Source of the DNA: Mesocentrotus franciscanus
Lineage: Eukaryota > Echinodermata > Echinoidea > Camarodonta > Strongylocentrotidae
DNA length: 64,000 nt
Direction of reading: 5' to 3'
Assembly: GCA_037976565.1 (NCBI GenBank)
Contig: CP137672.1
Coordinates: 34,364,737-34,428,736, forward strand
The notes under the pieces were generated by a model. The model searched no databases and was not told the DNA's origin. It saw only the letters and a list, made by a program, of their open reading frames with translations. This document shows, one piece after another, positions 33,301 to 41,745 of this stretch. The position numbers and the translations under genes were made by a program. Position 1 is the stretch's first letter. Each line of letters begins with the position of its first letter.

Positions 33301-35806
33301 TAATTGTTATAAACATGTAGGCATACGTGAACATTTTGTTGAGGATTTATTTTTCTTTGTTTCAGCATAAATACTGAATCCATCTCTGTTTCATATTTTT
33401 TCTTTGATGTATAAACTTATATACTCTCATCCTACATATACCATTCTTATCATTACCATTGATATTTGAACTTGATGTAATTTGAGATATAATCCTTCAG
33501 TAGCTCTATCTATCCTGTAAATCCACCGTGATTTATGGGCCCCCTCTAAACAAGAAAAAATATTTCAGACTTAGAGTTCAGTGACCTTTAGTCATATCAC
33601 ATTGACCTCAAGCAACCATTGAATGTAACCAATGGAAAATATTTCATGAAAAAGAACATCAAGAAAAATAATTCTAGAAAACTTACTTCTATACAAGTGA
33701 CTTTGAGGAAAAAAAAGACCTTTAGTGAACTGATTATAGGAAATAAGAAGGAAAAAAAACTTCTTGAAAACGATCATCAGGAAATTTAACATCTGGAAAA
33801 TTGGCTATTTGAAAACTGATTTCTAGAAACTTACTTATGAAAAGCTATCTTCAAGAAAGTGAGAGCTAGAAAACTAAAATTTAAATAACACAACTAGAGA
33901 CAGGGTTTCTTTTCATTCTTGATGTGTACTTAAAATATACTAGATTTGGTCGGGGTTTGTATTTGCGGTAAGGGAGCACATACCCCCTCTTACCCCCTCT
34001 CCCAATCTACAACTGAAATAGATTAAGCACTGGAAATTCTGAAGTTAGTATATTAAGACTACAAAGAGAAATGTATGAAGACAGGCTATAAAGCTTGGAT
34101 CCACAAACTTCATGTGTTGACAGTGGGAGCTATTTTAAGAACTCTTCATCTCTGCACATGTTTGGTATCTGTCGTCGTAAAGCATTAAGCAACCCTTGTA
34201 AAGTAATTGTGAATGAGGCGATCTTCTAGAAATAGCCAGAGATTTATTTTCTTGTAATCCATACGAGATATTTTGAGATGTGCCAGAAACATATCCAATA
34301 AATTATTATACTTGTATCAATGATGGACGGATTTAGGGAGGGGGGCACAACCAGCCTGTGTCCCCTTTTTTTAAACATACTGTTGCATACTTTATACTGT
34401 AGTACACAAATGGAAGATACGCCCCCATCATGTTTTTGAACTCCTTTTCATAGTTGACCTAAATGGGACATGATTCTGAAAGGGATTTGGATGTGAAACA
34501 AAAAACAATTGCTTCTACTAGCCTGGTTTGACATGAATATTGATAAAAATGATGAAGGAACTCCAACTTGACCCTAAAGTGCTCTATGTTGTATTCATGA
34601 TTTCCATCAAAGTTTTGTTTTGTTACCGGTACTTCAGTATTTTAGTCAACTTTACCATGGTTTGATTTATAATTCTTTACATTGCTTATTTTTAATAAAT
34701 AATAATTTATTACAATTATAATAATGTGAAACAAACTTTGACCAAAACTTACCCCAAATGAGGATGACTTGATAATTTGTTATTGTTTTTGTTTTTTCTT
34801 CTTCCTTTCAAAGTATTGCACCCCTGGCTACAAGTGATGAAATAGATCCTGCAGTGGCCAGATTTATCAACAGGTATGTGATTATACATTATTTTTGTGA
34901 TAAGTATGTGAATTTCAAATAGTAATTGGCACTGTCTGATCAAGTGTTGGGAACGATCTCTATTGTCATTGTAGTTTAGTGTATGAATTTACATCGATTT
35001 ATCACCAAATTTTTCAAAATTGTCTATAATTTAACATGAAAATTGATAACCCATTTGGTAAATGGAGCCAAGAAATGGCCAAGGCTCATATAAAGGCTTA
35101 CCCTGTTTGATGATCATCATTGAACCATAAATCAGTAAACTACATATACTTGTGTTGTAAATCACCAAAATTGTGTCAAAGGTGAATATGTAACTTAAAT
35201 ATTTATACACCATTTACTTCAGGTAGCGTAATGAAATGTAGTGGCACAAAAATTCGCATCCGGAATGCAAAATGTGATGTGATGTGATGTGATGTGATGG
35301 TTATTAGTTAGTGATGTTTGTCAATCAAAAGTGCTCTTTTGACATATCTATTTATTTACCAGCTCCATATCCTAACGATATGGTTCTTCTTCTGTGTGAT
35401 AAAATTATGATTTTCAATTGCATTCTGGATGCTTCTTTTCGTGCAACTACATTTGGCTTTGATAGTTACCTTAGATGTGTTCACACGATCTGGTTAAGAC
35501 CTGTTACAATGATTCAATGCTTATTTATACACTGTTTACAATACTTACACTTCAGCCATAACCCAAACATAATTTTGTGAAATTTGATGGAAAGTCTTCC
35601 TCTTTCTCTTTCTGTCTCTGCCTGTCTCTCTCTCTCTCTCTCTTTCCCTCTCTCTCTCTTTCCCTCTCTGTCTCTGTCTCTTTCTCTCTCATTCTATCAA
35701 CCATAGGTTAAGTGACTACTTGTTTACAGCAGCTAGGTTTGTGGCTCAGGAAGAAGGAAAGAAGGAGACAGTATACAGAAGAGTCAAGCCAAAGAACAAG
35801 AAATGA
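19947..35806 (+). CDS. MMAB: Corrinoid (cob(I)alamin) adenosyltransferase, mitochondrial; nine exons
   Basis: Transfers the adenosyl group of ATP to cob(I)alamin, making adenosylcobalamin for methylmalonyl-CoA mutase in the mitochondrial matrix. Exons: 19947-20188, 21628-21695, 22632-22725, 23523-23583, 27671-27743, 28646-28743, 31312-31376, 34814-34873, 35707-35806. All introns are GT-AG, phases join exactly, and the total is 861 bp (286 aa plus stop). The N-terminus ([14 protein letters not shown], basic, Ser/Thr-rich, no early acids) looks like a mitochondrial presequence. The ATP-binding loop is TRTGDKG at 98-104, followed by [11 protein letters not shown]. The conserved CRRAER lies at 228-233, in the region where human disease mutations cluster. 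Human MMAB is 250 aa and also has nine exons; the extra length here is in the N-terminal region. Repeats fill the introns, including a fresh transposon in intron 4. Confidence 0.95.
20189..21627 (+). other. MMAB intron 1
   Basis: Long T-rich stretches and an ATT microsatellite at about 20500-20575. Open frames here are low-complexity pyrimidine translations, not genes. Confidence 0.7.
20500..20575. repeat. (ATT)n microsatellite in MMAB intron 1
   Basis: Imperfect ATT/GTT run. The apparent isoleucine/valine-rich ORF is a translation of this repeat. Confidence 0.85.
21628..21695 (+). CDS. MMAB: MMAB exon 2
   Basis: Acceptor gtctttcag, donor gtaagc. Encodes a charged linker and then KIYTRTGDK, the start of the nucleotide-binding loop; the final Gly codon is split with exon 3. 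Confidence 0.95.
21919..22339. mobile_element. MITE with TIR ttaaaggtaaagaccagtt, copy 2, in MMAB intron 2
   Basis: Same family and orientation as 17128-17508, with extra bases around the TA-rich centre. The right end, gaccagaactggtctttattg, mirrors the left. Confidence 0.82.
22632..22725 (+). CDS. MMAB: MMAB exon 3
   Basis: Acceptor ttaag, donor gtaagg. Encodes [15 protein letters not shown] then [17 protein letters not shown], closely matching the corresponding block of animal MMAB proteins. Confidence 0.96.
22923..23312 (+). repeat. CT-rich microsatellite cluster with TA and CA blocks, MMAB intron 3
   Basis: Long CT runs broken by tctgtctatctatc motifs, then TA and CA runs. The part from about 23100 is also represented, inverted, at 30295-30470. 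Translations as serine/leucine-rich proteins are spurious. Confidence 0.9.
23100..23472 (+). repeat. Inverted-repeat arm A in MMAB intron 3
   Basis: This block, including unique sequence 23313-23472 (ttggctcttgcttcccgttt through gtcttcctcataat), recurs as its diverged reverse complement at 30138-30470 in intron 6. By eye the non-microsatellite part, about 160 bp, is close to 90 percent identical. Confidence 0.85.
23523..23583 (+). CDS. MMAB: MMAB exon 4
   Basis: Acceptor ttctatcag, donor gtaatt. Encodes [20 protein letters not shown], following on from SSHIG in exon 3. Confidence 0.9.
24033..26684. mobile_element. Non-autonomous hAT-like element carrying a 46-bp minisatellite, copy 2 (MMAB intron 4)
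   Basis: 2,652 bp, same orientation and nearly the same sequence as copy 1 at 314-2968. Its own, different 8-bp duplication, atttagta, occupies 24025-24032 and 26685-26692, so it arrived by transposition, not as part of a larger segmental copy. Ends are taagcctgagtca and, inverted, taggcctgagtca. Being between exons 4 and 5 it adds 2.65 kb to the intron without touching a splice site. Confidence 0.9.
24224..26500. repeat. 46-bp minisatellite array inside the transposon, copy 2
   Basis: About 49 units in the same order of variants as copy 1. Shared rare units include one with a gtatatatcgg insertion (about 25100; 1383 in copy 1) and one with ggcaaaaagtccc (about 25247; 1529 in copy 1). The copies differ by scattered substitutions and single-base indels. 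Confidence 0.95.
26708..26981. repeat. (TA)n microsatellites in MMAB intron 4
   Basis: Two TA runs, at about 26708-26725 and 26947-26981, separated by unique sequence. Confidence 0.9.
27061..27640. repeat. 63-70-bp minisatellite, interrupted by a foldback element
   Basis: Units begin tgttaagatatatttgtact and end ttgttgagatatatactg. They repeat at about 27119, 27182 and 27252 and resume at about 27580 after an insertion at 27317-27528. The short open frames here repeat one peptide phrase and are not genes. Confidence 0.85.
27317..27528. mobile_element. Foldback element inserted in the minisatellite
   Basis: Arms of about 95 bp: the left begins aaaataatatcgctagtgat and the right ends atcactagcgatattatttt. 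They meet at a short loop, aggtgataaaatct. The arms include tgcgccgctgcaa and are nearly perfect. Tandem minisatellite units lie on both sides. Confidence 0.88.
27671..27743 (+). CDS. MMAB: MMAB exon 5
   Basis: Acceptor tatcatttcag, donor gtaagt. Encodes [15 protein letters not shown] then KSLASKNQL, a strongly conserved family segment. Confidence 0.96.
28055..28443. mobile_element. Possible MITE with ends ttaaaggcgcac / gtgcgtctttaac
   Basis: The left end ttaaaggcgcacaatcccgc and the inverted right end ttaaagacgcacgttccccg match at their first dozen positions. The block has higher GC than its surroundings. It lies in MMAB intron 5. Confidence 0.5.
28646..28743 (+). CDS. MMAB: MMAB exon 6
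   Basis: Acceptor ttgtttcag, donor gtgaga. Encodes a segment ending [20 protein letters not shown]; the WID and LPPL..FILP blocks are diagnostic of the family. Confidence 0.96.
28744..30137 (+). other. MMAB intron 6, 5' part
   Basis: No coding sequence. A fragment at about 29581-29650 (tcctgggggatagttgtcct) resembles units of the palindrome in intron 7. Confidence 0.5.
30138..30470 (-). repeat. Inverted-repeat arm B in MMAB intron 6
   Basis: Reverse-complement counterpart of arm A (23100-23472): GA-rich microsatellite with gatagatagacagaaag blocks plus about 160 bp of unique sequence. The two arms flank exons 4, 5 and 6. Confidence 0.85.
30948..31016. repeat. Degenerate telomere-like repeat
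   Basis: Runs of ccctaac, cctaatc and ccttaccctaa words. The resemblance to the animal telomere repeat is imperfect, and similar words occur in the short elements at 11656 and 57510, so a repeat family is a likelier source than an old telomere. Confidence 0.5.
31312..31376 (+). CDS. MMAB: MMAB exon 7
   Basis: Acceptor aaacacag, donor gtgagt. Encodes [20 protein letters not shown] then R, containing the CRRAER core of the active site. Confidence 0.97.
32484..32692. repeat. GC-rich palindrome built of ggggtagttgtcc-type units
   Basis: The left half is C-rich (aactaccccctaggacaac and similar) and the right half is G-rich (gggggtagttgtccgggg and similar), meeting near 32564. The outer ends, ggacacctaccc and gggtaggtgtcc, are exact inverted copies. 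Each half holds several variants of a 14-18-bp unit. The right arm has more units than the left. Confidence 0.85.
33106..33243. mobile_element. Solitary MITE end related to 7863-8648
   Basis: Ends aaggtggactttccctttaa and shares the order of blocks (attgctcaaact, tgaaa, cttaatatcaaggtggac) with right arms of the other family members. I could not find its left arm. Confidence 0.55.
34814..34873 (+). CDS. MMAB: MMAB exon 8
   Basis: Acceptor cctttcaaag, donor gtatgt. Encodes [20 protein letters not shown], leading into the C-terminal helix. Confidence 0.93.
35272..35300. repeat. (TGTGA)n pentanucleotide repeat
   Basis: Five to six perfect units in MMAB intron 8. Confidence 0.9.
35707..35806 (+). 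CDS. MMAB: MMAB exon 9 and stop
   Basis: Acceptor caaccatag. Encodes [20 protein letters not shown], then a basic tail, and stops at TGA 35804-35806. Confidence 0.95.
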
Positions 35807-35829
35807 AACAGAAAATCTTCGTACCAGGG

Positions 35830-35835
35830 AATAAA
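35830..35835 (+). promoter_or_regulatory. Likely MMAB polyadenylation signal
   Basis: AATAAA 23 bases after the stop codon; if used, the 3' UTR would be about 40-50 bases. Other signals further downstream are possible. Confidence 0.5.
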
Positions 35836-36010
35836 GACTGTTCATTTGTGCTACTGATTTTCTACACCCTTCTCTCTCATAATTTTGTGAATTCGATGGC
35901 AAGTCTTGCTCTTTCCCTCTCTCTCCCTCTCCCTTTCTCTCTTTCTCTCTCCCTCCCTCTCTCTCTCTCTTTCCCTCTTCATTTCTCTCTCTCTCTCTCT
36001 CTCCATTCTC

Positions 36011-38074
36011 TCCATCTATTTTTCTTCCATCTAGCTGTCCACCAATTTGGCAACTATTGTTATAAATTGATGCGCACAAGGTGATGAAGAACACACAAAA
36101 ATACAAAATATTGCTGAAGACAGTTAACTAGCTGTGCAATATATGTGTTTATTATTATATTCTTCTTTAAAAACAAGTGAAATTACATGTTGGATCCATG
36201 ATTTTGCACTAAAGGGGGCACCTGCTACACTTTGTATATACAAGTAGGTGCGTGCTGTGGGAGCCAGTGAAAATAGAGGGAGCACATCCAAACATTTATG
36301 TTGTATACTATGGGAGCTGGCTGAAAAATATGGTGTGCCTTTCTTGCACCTCCCTTTGCACCTAGCTTCCTTCATTCTATACACCACAATTTTAAACTAA
36401 TGACATGCCATCTAATCTATTAATTGATGTATCTTACAATTGTTTCACAATGTTTGTGAAGAAATATGCACACCATGGTCAACGTGTCATAAACAACTGT
36501 ATATTTATATTTCATTTAATGGGAACCATTCAATAATATCGAAGTTCAAGTGCACAGTAAAATGTATAAAATCATTATATCAATAAAACCTTGGAAATTA
36601 CATGAACATTATTGTATAAAATACTATTACTGTTTGGTTATTTGATGACTCGGCTAAAACAAATCTTTAATGTATTACCATGATACAAGAAGTTTATGCA
36701 TATCAAATGGAATAGGATTTTTGAAAGGATAAAACAGTAAGTTAGAACATTAGGGTGAAACAGAGAAAGATATGAGTTATGAGTAAAAGAAGATAGGAGA
36801 GAGTTGAAAAGGCATATGGAAGAAATTTCCACACTTAAGTATATATATATATACAGTTAACAACTTAATTCTTCAAACCCCTTGTAAATTTGATGCTTTT
36901 TGTGATTTTCATAACTCATGTATGATAGGTGCATGGGCTGGATGAATAAAGGCCTTTGTTGAATACTTTTTTAGATGTAAATTTTAATATGTCACATTCT
37001 GAAGAAACATAAATCAGGACAAATCATTTTTTCAAATACTTACAAAATTACAAAACTTGGTCAGGGTATGAATAATTTAATTGTTAACTGTACATGTGCA
37101 TATGTCTGTACATGATCATATGTCTGTACATGTGTGTATATACATTTGAATCTTTACTTAAAGAGAAGGTTGAGTTCTGGGAAAGGTGAAAAATAGTTTG
37201 TGACCTTTTCATCCTTTTTTATGTAAGTGTGGAAGAGTATCATAGAAAAATATCCTTTGAAAATGATGGCTCTTCAAATGCCCTCGTATGTAATATTCGA
37301 AATATGACAAGTTACAGCTAAAGGTTGTGGATCACAACTTTCATGCCATATGTTTGTGTTTAGTCCCATATACCCATTTCATTGTACAGTTCATGTGACT
37401 TTTAGCAAGACTGAGCCAATTTCTTATCCTTTTGATGATTCCTATACACCAGTACTTGTGTGCTGCATGATCAACCTTTCCAATCGCTTCCACACAGTTT
37501 TTCACATTGCAATAATATTGCATGAACAGAACTCAACTTTTAATACCTAAACAGTACCTTGAGGTATTGCTACAACACATTGATTAGGATGGGGGCTACC
37601 AAATTTACCGTAAAGATTTCTGAAACTGTCCATCAAGCACTGGAAAAAAAAGAGGTTCTCAAATTCACATTTGCTGATAAGCGGGTAAAAGGTAACTCCT
37701 CAAATTTTGAAATTTTCTATCAAGAGTATAGAAAATTTTCTGATTATTTCAATTGTAAATTTACAGACAGTGACAAAGAAAAAATAGTATTATGCCCCTA
37801 CTACAGTGATTTACTACAAGTTAGTTGTACACATACAAATCTTTGGTATACAATTGCACAAATGTTTGAGTAACACGGTAGCAAAAACTCAAATAATCAA
37901 CCTAAGGAATTTTCAATATGGAAACAGTTCACCGACATGTTTCATAATCCGAACATAATTTCTAAAGGCTATACAATAGGGTGTTCAAATTGCCCTTAAG
38001 TTGATATCTCGAAAGTCCTTGTGATTCTGTTACATGAGCCTTTACCAAGATTTCTTGGCATAAGTTATTTGTGG
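36011..38074. other. Convergent intergenic region between MMAB and the TLR
   Basis: Contains the diverged MITE at 37158-37543. The 104-codon frame at 37559-37873 has no recognisable motif, and I do not call it a gene. Confidence 0.5.
37158..37543. mobile_element. Diverged MITE of the ttaaaggtatagacc family, copy 3
   Basis: Shares the block order of copies at 17128 and 21919 (agtcccatata, gtacagt, cttatccttttgatgattcc, tgcatgatcaacctttcc) but the ends have drifted to ttaaagagaaggttgag and ctcaacttttaa. Confidence 0.7.
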
Positions 38075-40879
38075 CTAAACTGGAATGATATTGTTTATAG
38101 CCCTATTTGCTCTCATGCTTTTCTTAAACTGAGCCCAAAATAATTCCTGTCCATCTTCATCCTCGGTCCACAACATGTAAGGTTTGTTCCTACTCATGAA
38201 CAACCTGACAAGGTATGGCAGGTGATCATCCTCGATGTCCTCCAGGAAGATCAAGATGACCTTGTCCAGTCCTGTATCGTTGAGATGCTCCAGTGCCATA
38301 CGCAGATTAGTCATGCACCAGGCATCACCTATGGATTGATTGCTTATCAACAAGACGGTCTTGAAGCTGTTCTCGATGGCATCGTAGATGGCGTTGACAT
38401 AGAACATTCCAAGGTGTAGGTCTTTATCTCCGTAGATGATGTTCTGTAGATGTGGCAACCTCTCCTCTAGGCCAGGTTTGAGGACTTGTTCGACCCATTC
38501 CTCTTCAGCTTCATGGAACATTAGGTTTAGATGAAACTCATAGTTATCTGCGTTGAACTCTTCTGCCATTTCTTGGTAACCAATTATGGCTAGTTTGAGG
38601 AGAAAGAGTTTGTGATTGAGCCACCAGCGTTTGCTATATGCAAGTATGCTGATAAATCCAACCATGACGCCAAAGAAAGATAACGCAGTTATAAGCAAGA
38701 TGTTGACACCACAGAAGTTAGCTGGATCAAACATTAGGATACGCATGTTCACAACTTCTTTGATGGATGTTCTGAAGCATATCGTTTGATTTGGATGTTG
38801 GAAGGCTATGTTACTTTCATGGAGCCAAGTTATAAACCAGCTTAATTCACAATTGCATGAAAAAGGATTACCCGAAATATCAATTTGAAGTGTGCGATTG
38901 GTGGGGAAGAACGTATCTCTCTGTACGTTGGTCAATTGGTTGCCTGATAGATTGAGGTTACGTAGATTTGGAGTCTTCAAGAAGGTGTCCTTGTCTAGAA
39001 ATTCCAAATTGTTGTTTGCAACGTAAAGTGATCCGAGATTATCCAGCCCAGAGAAAACTTGTGCGGAGGTAGTAAGGATTTGATTCTCCTTGAGTTTCAA
39101 AGTCCTCAAAGAGACCAAGCCTTTGAAAATCTGAGGCTTTAGGATTACAATAGATGCTTTAGACAGATCCAGTGCTTGGAGCTGGGTCAGTGACCTGAAA
39201 ACTCCAGGTACCATGTTGTTCAAGAAGTTACCATAGAGATCTAGTTGCCTCAGAGACACAAGGCCGTCAAATAACGATGATTGAGTTGTAGTATCGAATA
39301 GGGCGGTAGCTTTCAAGTTATTCTGGCGCATTCGTAGTTGTTCAAGAGATCTGGTCTCTGTGAATTGATGAACAGAGGTAAAATATGTCTTTGAAAATGA
39401 TAAATCTAACATGATGAGATTCTTCATTTTACTGAATACTTTATGTAAATATTGGCGTCCCTCAGATTGAAGGTAAAGCTCTTGAAGAGATGGAACATCG
39501 TTGAATGTAAGTGAAGAGTACGATTGTATGTCATTATGAGATACGTCCAATATAGTTAGGTTCCCTAAAACTCCTCTGAACCGGCCCTGCTTCATATTGC
39601 CAATCTTGTTATAGGAAATGTCAATGAACGTCAGAGCGGGGTTGTTCCACTGTTGACCATATTGTATATTACTCATGTGATTATAGGAAATATCAAGCTT
39701 GCGGAGTGCAAAGAGGCCTTGGTAAAACATGGGGTTTAATACAGAGATCATATTTTTCGAAATTAGCAATTTTTGCAGTTGAGGAATACAAGAAAACATA
39801 CCATTCTTTAAGAATGTGATTATATTTTTGGAAATGTCTAAGTAAGTCAATGAATCGAGTCCACAAAAAGACTGCACAGAAACTGTTGAAATCCTGTTTC
39901 GTCCCATGTTAAGGGATCTGGTTTCATTGAATCCCCAAAAGGCAAAGGATGGAATATCAGAAATGTTATTTAAACGCAAATCTACCGAATCTATTCTAAT
40001 GTTTGAGAAATTAGAATGATGAAGCGAAATGATAGATTGTAGTCTACAATCGGTGAGTGACAACGTACCGATGTCCATATTACCAAAGAATGAAACCAGG
40101 CGAAATTCCTTTAATTTGTTGGACCTCAGAATAAGATGATCTACTCTCTTGAGGTATGAAAACAGCCATGCCGGTAGAATATGGAGCTTATTGTAGGACA
40201 GGTCGAGTGAATATAGGTTGACATTTTGAAGTGGTTTAAAGTCTACGGCCTGAACAGAAGAAATATCATTATATCTCAAATCAATGAAAGCTTCATTTTT
40301 TGAATGGGAGAAAGCTCTAAAATCTGCTTTCTGAATATGATTATTATTTAGAAGGATCTTTTTTAGCCGGAGCGTAACTAGTGCATCGGTGGGTACTGAG
40401 GATAGATTGTTTCTAGCAAGATCAAGGGTTAACAAGAGCTGGTTTGATTTAAAGATGTTGCGATGTAGGTGTGTGAGCTTGTTTCTATCCATAACCAATG
40501 TACGCAGATTGGTAAGCGGCGAAAATGTTCCAACATCAATATCATAAATTAGATTTTGTTCCAAATTTAAAATAGTCAGGCTCTGAAGACTCGTAAACGA
40601 ATCATTTTGGAGGGATCTGATTTTGTTGATAGATACATCCAGCGTGATAGTGTTCGGTGGCAGATCTCTGGGAATGAAAGTTAGTGATAGATCCGTGCAG
40701 TAAGCCTTGACCCCATGTGTTCCATTCCTTAGGCGGCATCCACTGGAGCGCATCTCTCCAGCAGATACAACTGAATGTTCCGTGATGGCTGCAACCAGAA
40801 GACACCCTGTCCACAGGATAATAAGGAAACACATGTTGCATGGAGTGATAGACCCGTTTCTCCAAAAATGCATGACCAT
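38075..40879 (-). CDS. TLR: Toll-like receptor, intronless
   Basis: A 934-codon single frame. A signal peptide (hydrophobic MCFLIILWTGCLLVAAI, 16-32) precedes an LRR N-cap with C48 and C61. About 24 leucine-rich repeats run from 77 to about 665, then a C-terminal cap with CNCELSWFITWL, a transmembrane helix at about 726-748, and a TIR domain at 780-925. TIR box 3 (FW at 914-915) is present. Box 1 is changed to YEFHLNLMFHE, and the BB loop reads KDLHLG at 819-824, without the usual RD..PG proline. TLRs bind microbial ligands outside the cell and recruit MyD88-type adaptors through TIR. Intronless TLR genes in large families are typical of sea urchins, so this is probably one of many. It could be an active divergent receptor or one with altered adaptor choice; no frame damage is seen. 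Confidence 0.96.
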   Translation of the reverse strand: MVMHFWRNGSITPCNMCFLIILWTGCLLVAAITEHSVVSAGEMRSSGCRLRNGTHGVKAYCTDLSLTFIPRDLPPNTITLDVSINKIRSLQNDSFTSLQSLTILNLEQNLIYDIDVGTFSPLTNLRTLVMDRNKLTHLHRNIFKSNQLLLTLDLARNNLSSVPTDALVTLRLKKILLNNNHIQKADFRAFSHSKNEAFIDLRYNDISSVQAVDFKPLQNVNLYSLDLSYNKLHILPAWLFSYLKRVDHLILRSNKLKEFRLVSFFGNMDIGTLSLTDCRLQSIISLHHSNFSNIRIDSVDLRLNNISDIPSFAFWGFNETRSLNMGRNRISTVSVQSFCGLDSLTYLDISKNIITFLKNGMFSCIPQLQKLLISKNMISVLNPMFYQGLFALRKLDISYNHMSNIQYGQQWNNPALTFIDISYNKIGNMKQGRFRGVLGNLTILDVSHNDIQSYSSLTFNDVPSLQELYLQSEGRQYLHKVFSKMKNLIMLDLSFSKTYFTSVHQFTETRSLEQLRMRQNNLKATALFDTTTQSSLFDGLVSLRQLDLYGNFLNNMVPGVFRSLTQLQALDLSKASIVILKPQIFKGLVSLRTLKLKENQILTTSAQVFSGLDNLGSLYVANNNLEFLDKDTFLKTPNLRNLNLSGNQLTNVQRDTFFPTNRTLQIDISGNPFSCNCELSWFITWLHESNIAFQHPNQTICFRTSIKEVVNMRILMFDPANFCGVNILLITALSFFGVMVGFISILAYSKRWWLNHKLFLLKLAIIGYQEMAEEFNADNYEFHLNLMFHEAEEEWVEQVLKPGLEERLPHLQNIIYGDKDLHLGMFYVNAIYDAIENSFKTVLLISNQSIGDAWCMTNLRMALEHLNDTGLDKVILIFLEDIEDDHLPYLVRLFMSRNKPYMLWTEDEDGQELFWAQFKKSMRANRAINNIIPV

Positions 40880-41745
40880 GGTGCTTCTGAGTTCTCAACG
40901 ATAAAAAATACAACTTCTTCTCCTTCAAAACTTCAGGAATTAACGCACTTCAGATTTGGAGATAGGGATAAGAAATGGAAAGCTACAAATGTCCTCATGG
41001 GAGATTCGGGTAGCATGTATAGCAGAGAGCCGTAGCGTGAATTACGTCTCAGACGGATACAAGCTAGCGAAATGAGGAAATACTGTGGAAACTCAAAAGA
41101 CGAAAGTGGTTGCAAAAACCGAAACGCAAGTTTTTTAAATAAATTAATCACCTGTCTTGTGAGCTATTAACACTAATCAAGTGTATGTATTATTCAAATT
41201 TGTGACAGGTTAACTGGTTCAAACCGGTTATCAGAAATAATTAATTTGAATCGCAAGATTCAGTTTAGATTCATTTGCTTCCCATTATTAATACCCAAAC
41301 TACGCTTTGGATATTTATCATACTTCGAGTAGTAATGAAACTCGTTTAAGCCATGTATTTAGTCATAAGCTTGTCTGATTAAATTTTATTGGTCCATTTT
41401 TTGTTCTTGATTTGATGAGTTATCTTGGTTTGATAAATAGGAATAGAAACTTATGCCCTAACTGTACTTTCTGCGTTCTGATGAACATAAACACAGATCA
41501 ATTTTATATGGCTTTATTAAATTATCATTCAGTTTCATATGCCTCTAAAATATTATAGGGCCTATGTAGATTCAATATGTCTTTCAGTTGCATAAATCAA
41601 ACTCCATTAATTATTTACCCCTCCAAGACTGTAGGTCATCAGTGTAGTTAACGGGGTGGGGGCAGGTACGTTCATCCTTATTTGAATGGCGAAAAGAGAA
41701 TGAAGAAAGAAAGGGATGGAGAGAAGATAATATATTTAAAAAATG
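40880..41745. other. Upstream region of the TLR gene
   Basis: The 5' flank on the minus strand. It contains an AACCGGTT palindrome at 41222-41229. I cannot place a TATA box or a start site with confidence. The remainder is AT-rich. Confidence 0.4.

Larger units (their letters stand above)
31377..34813 (+). other. MMAB intron 7
   Basis: Holds the GC-rich palindrome at 32484-32692, a lone MITE end at 33106-33243 and a degenerate purine-rich repeat at about 33630-33890. The stretch before the palindrome (32365-32480, acatgctccagtgacagtag) resembles the end of the element at 11656. No coding sequence is seen. Confidence 0.6.
35569..36010. repeat. Pair of direct repeats flanking MMAB exon 9
   Basis: ataattttgtga followed by gatgg.aagtctt and a CT microsatellite occurs at 35569-35700 and again at 35879-36010, offset by 310 bp. 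The last coding exon lies between them; no second copy of that exon is seen. Confidence 0.75.

Noticed and set aside
37559..37873. 104-codon open frame downstream of MMAB
   Set aside because: No motif, no splice sites or start context; its AT-rich codon content fits chance.
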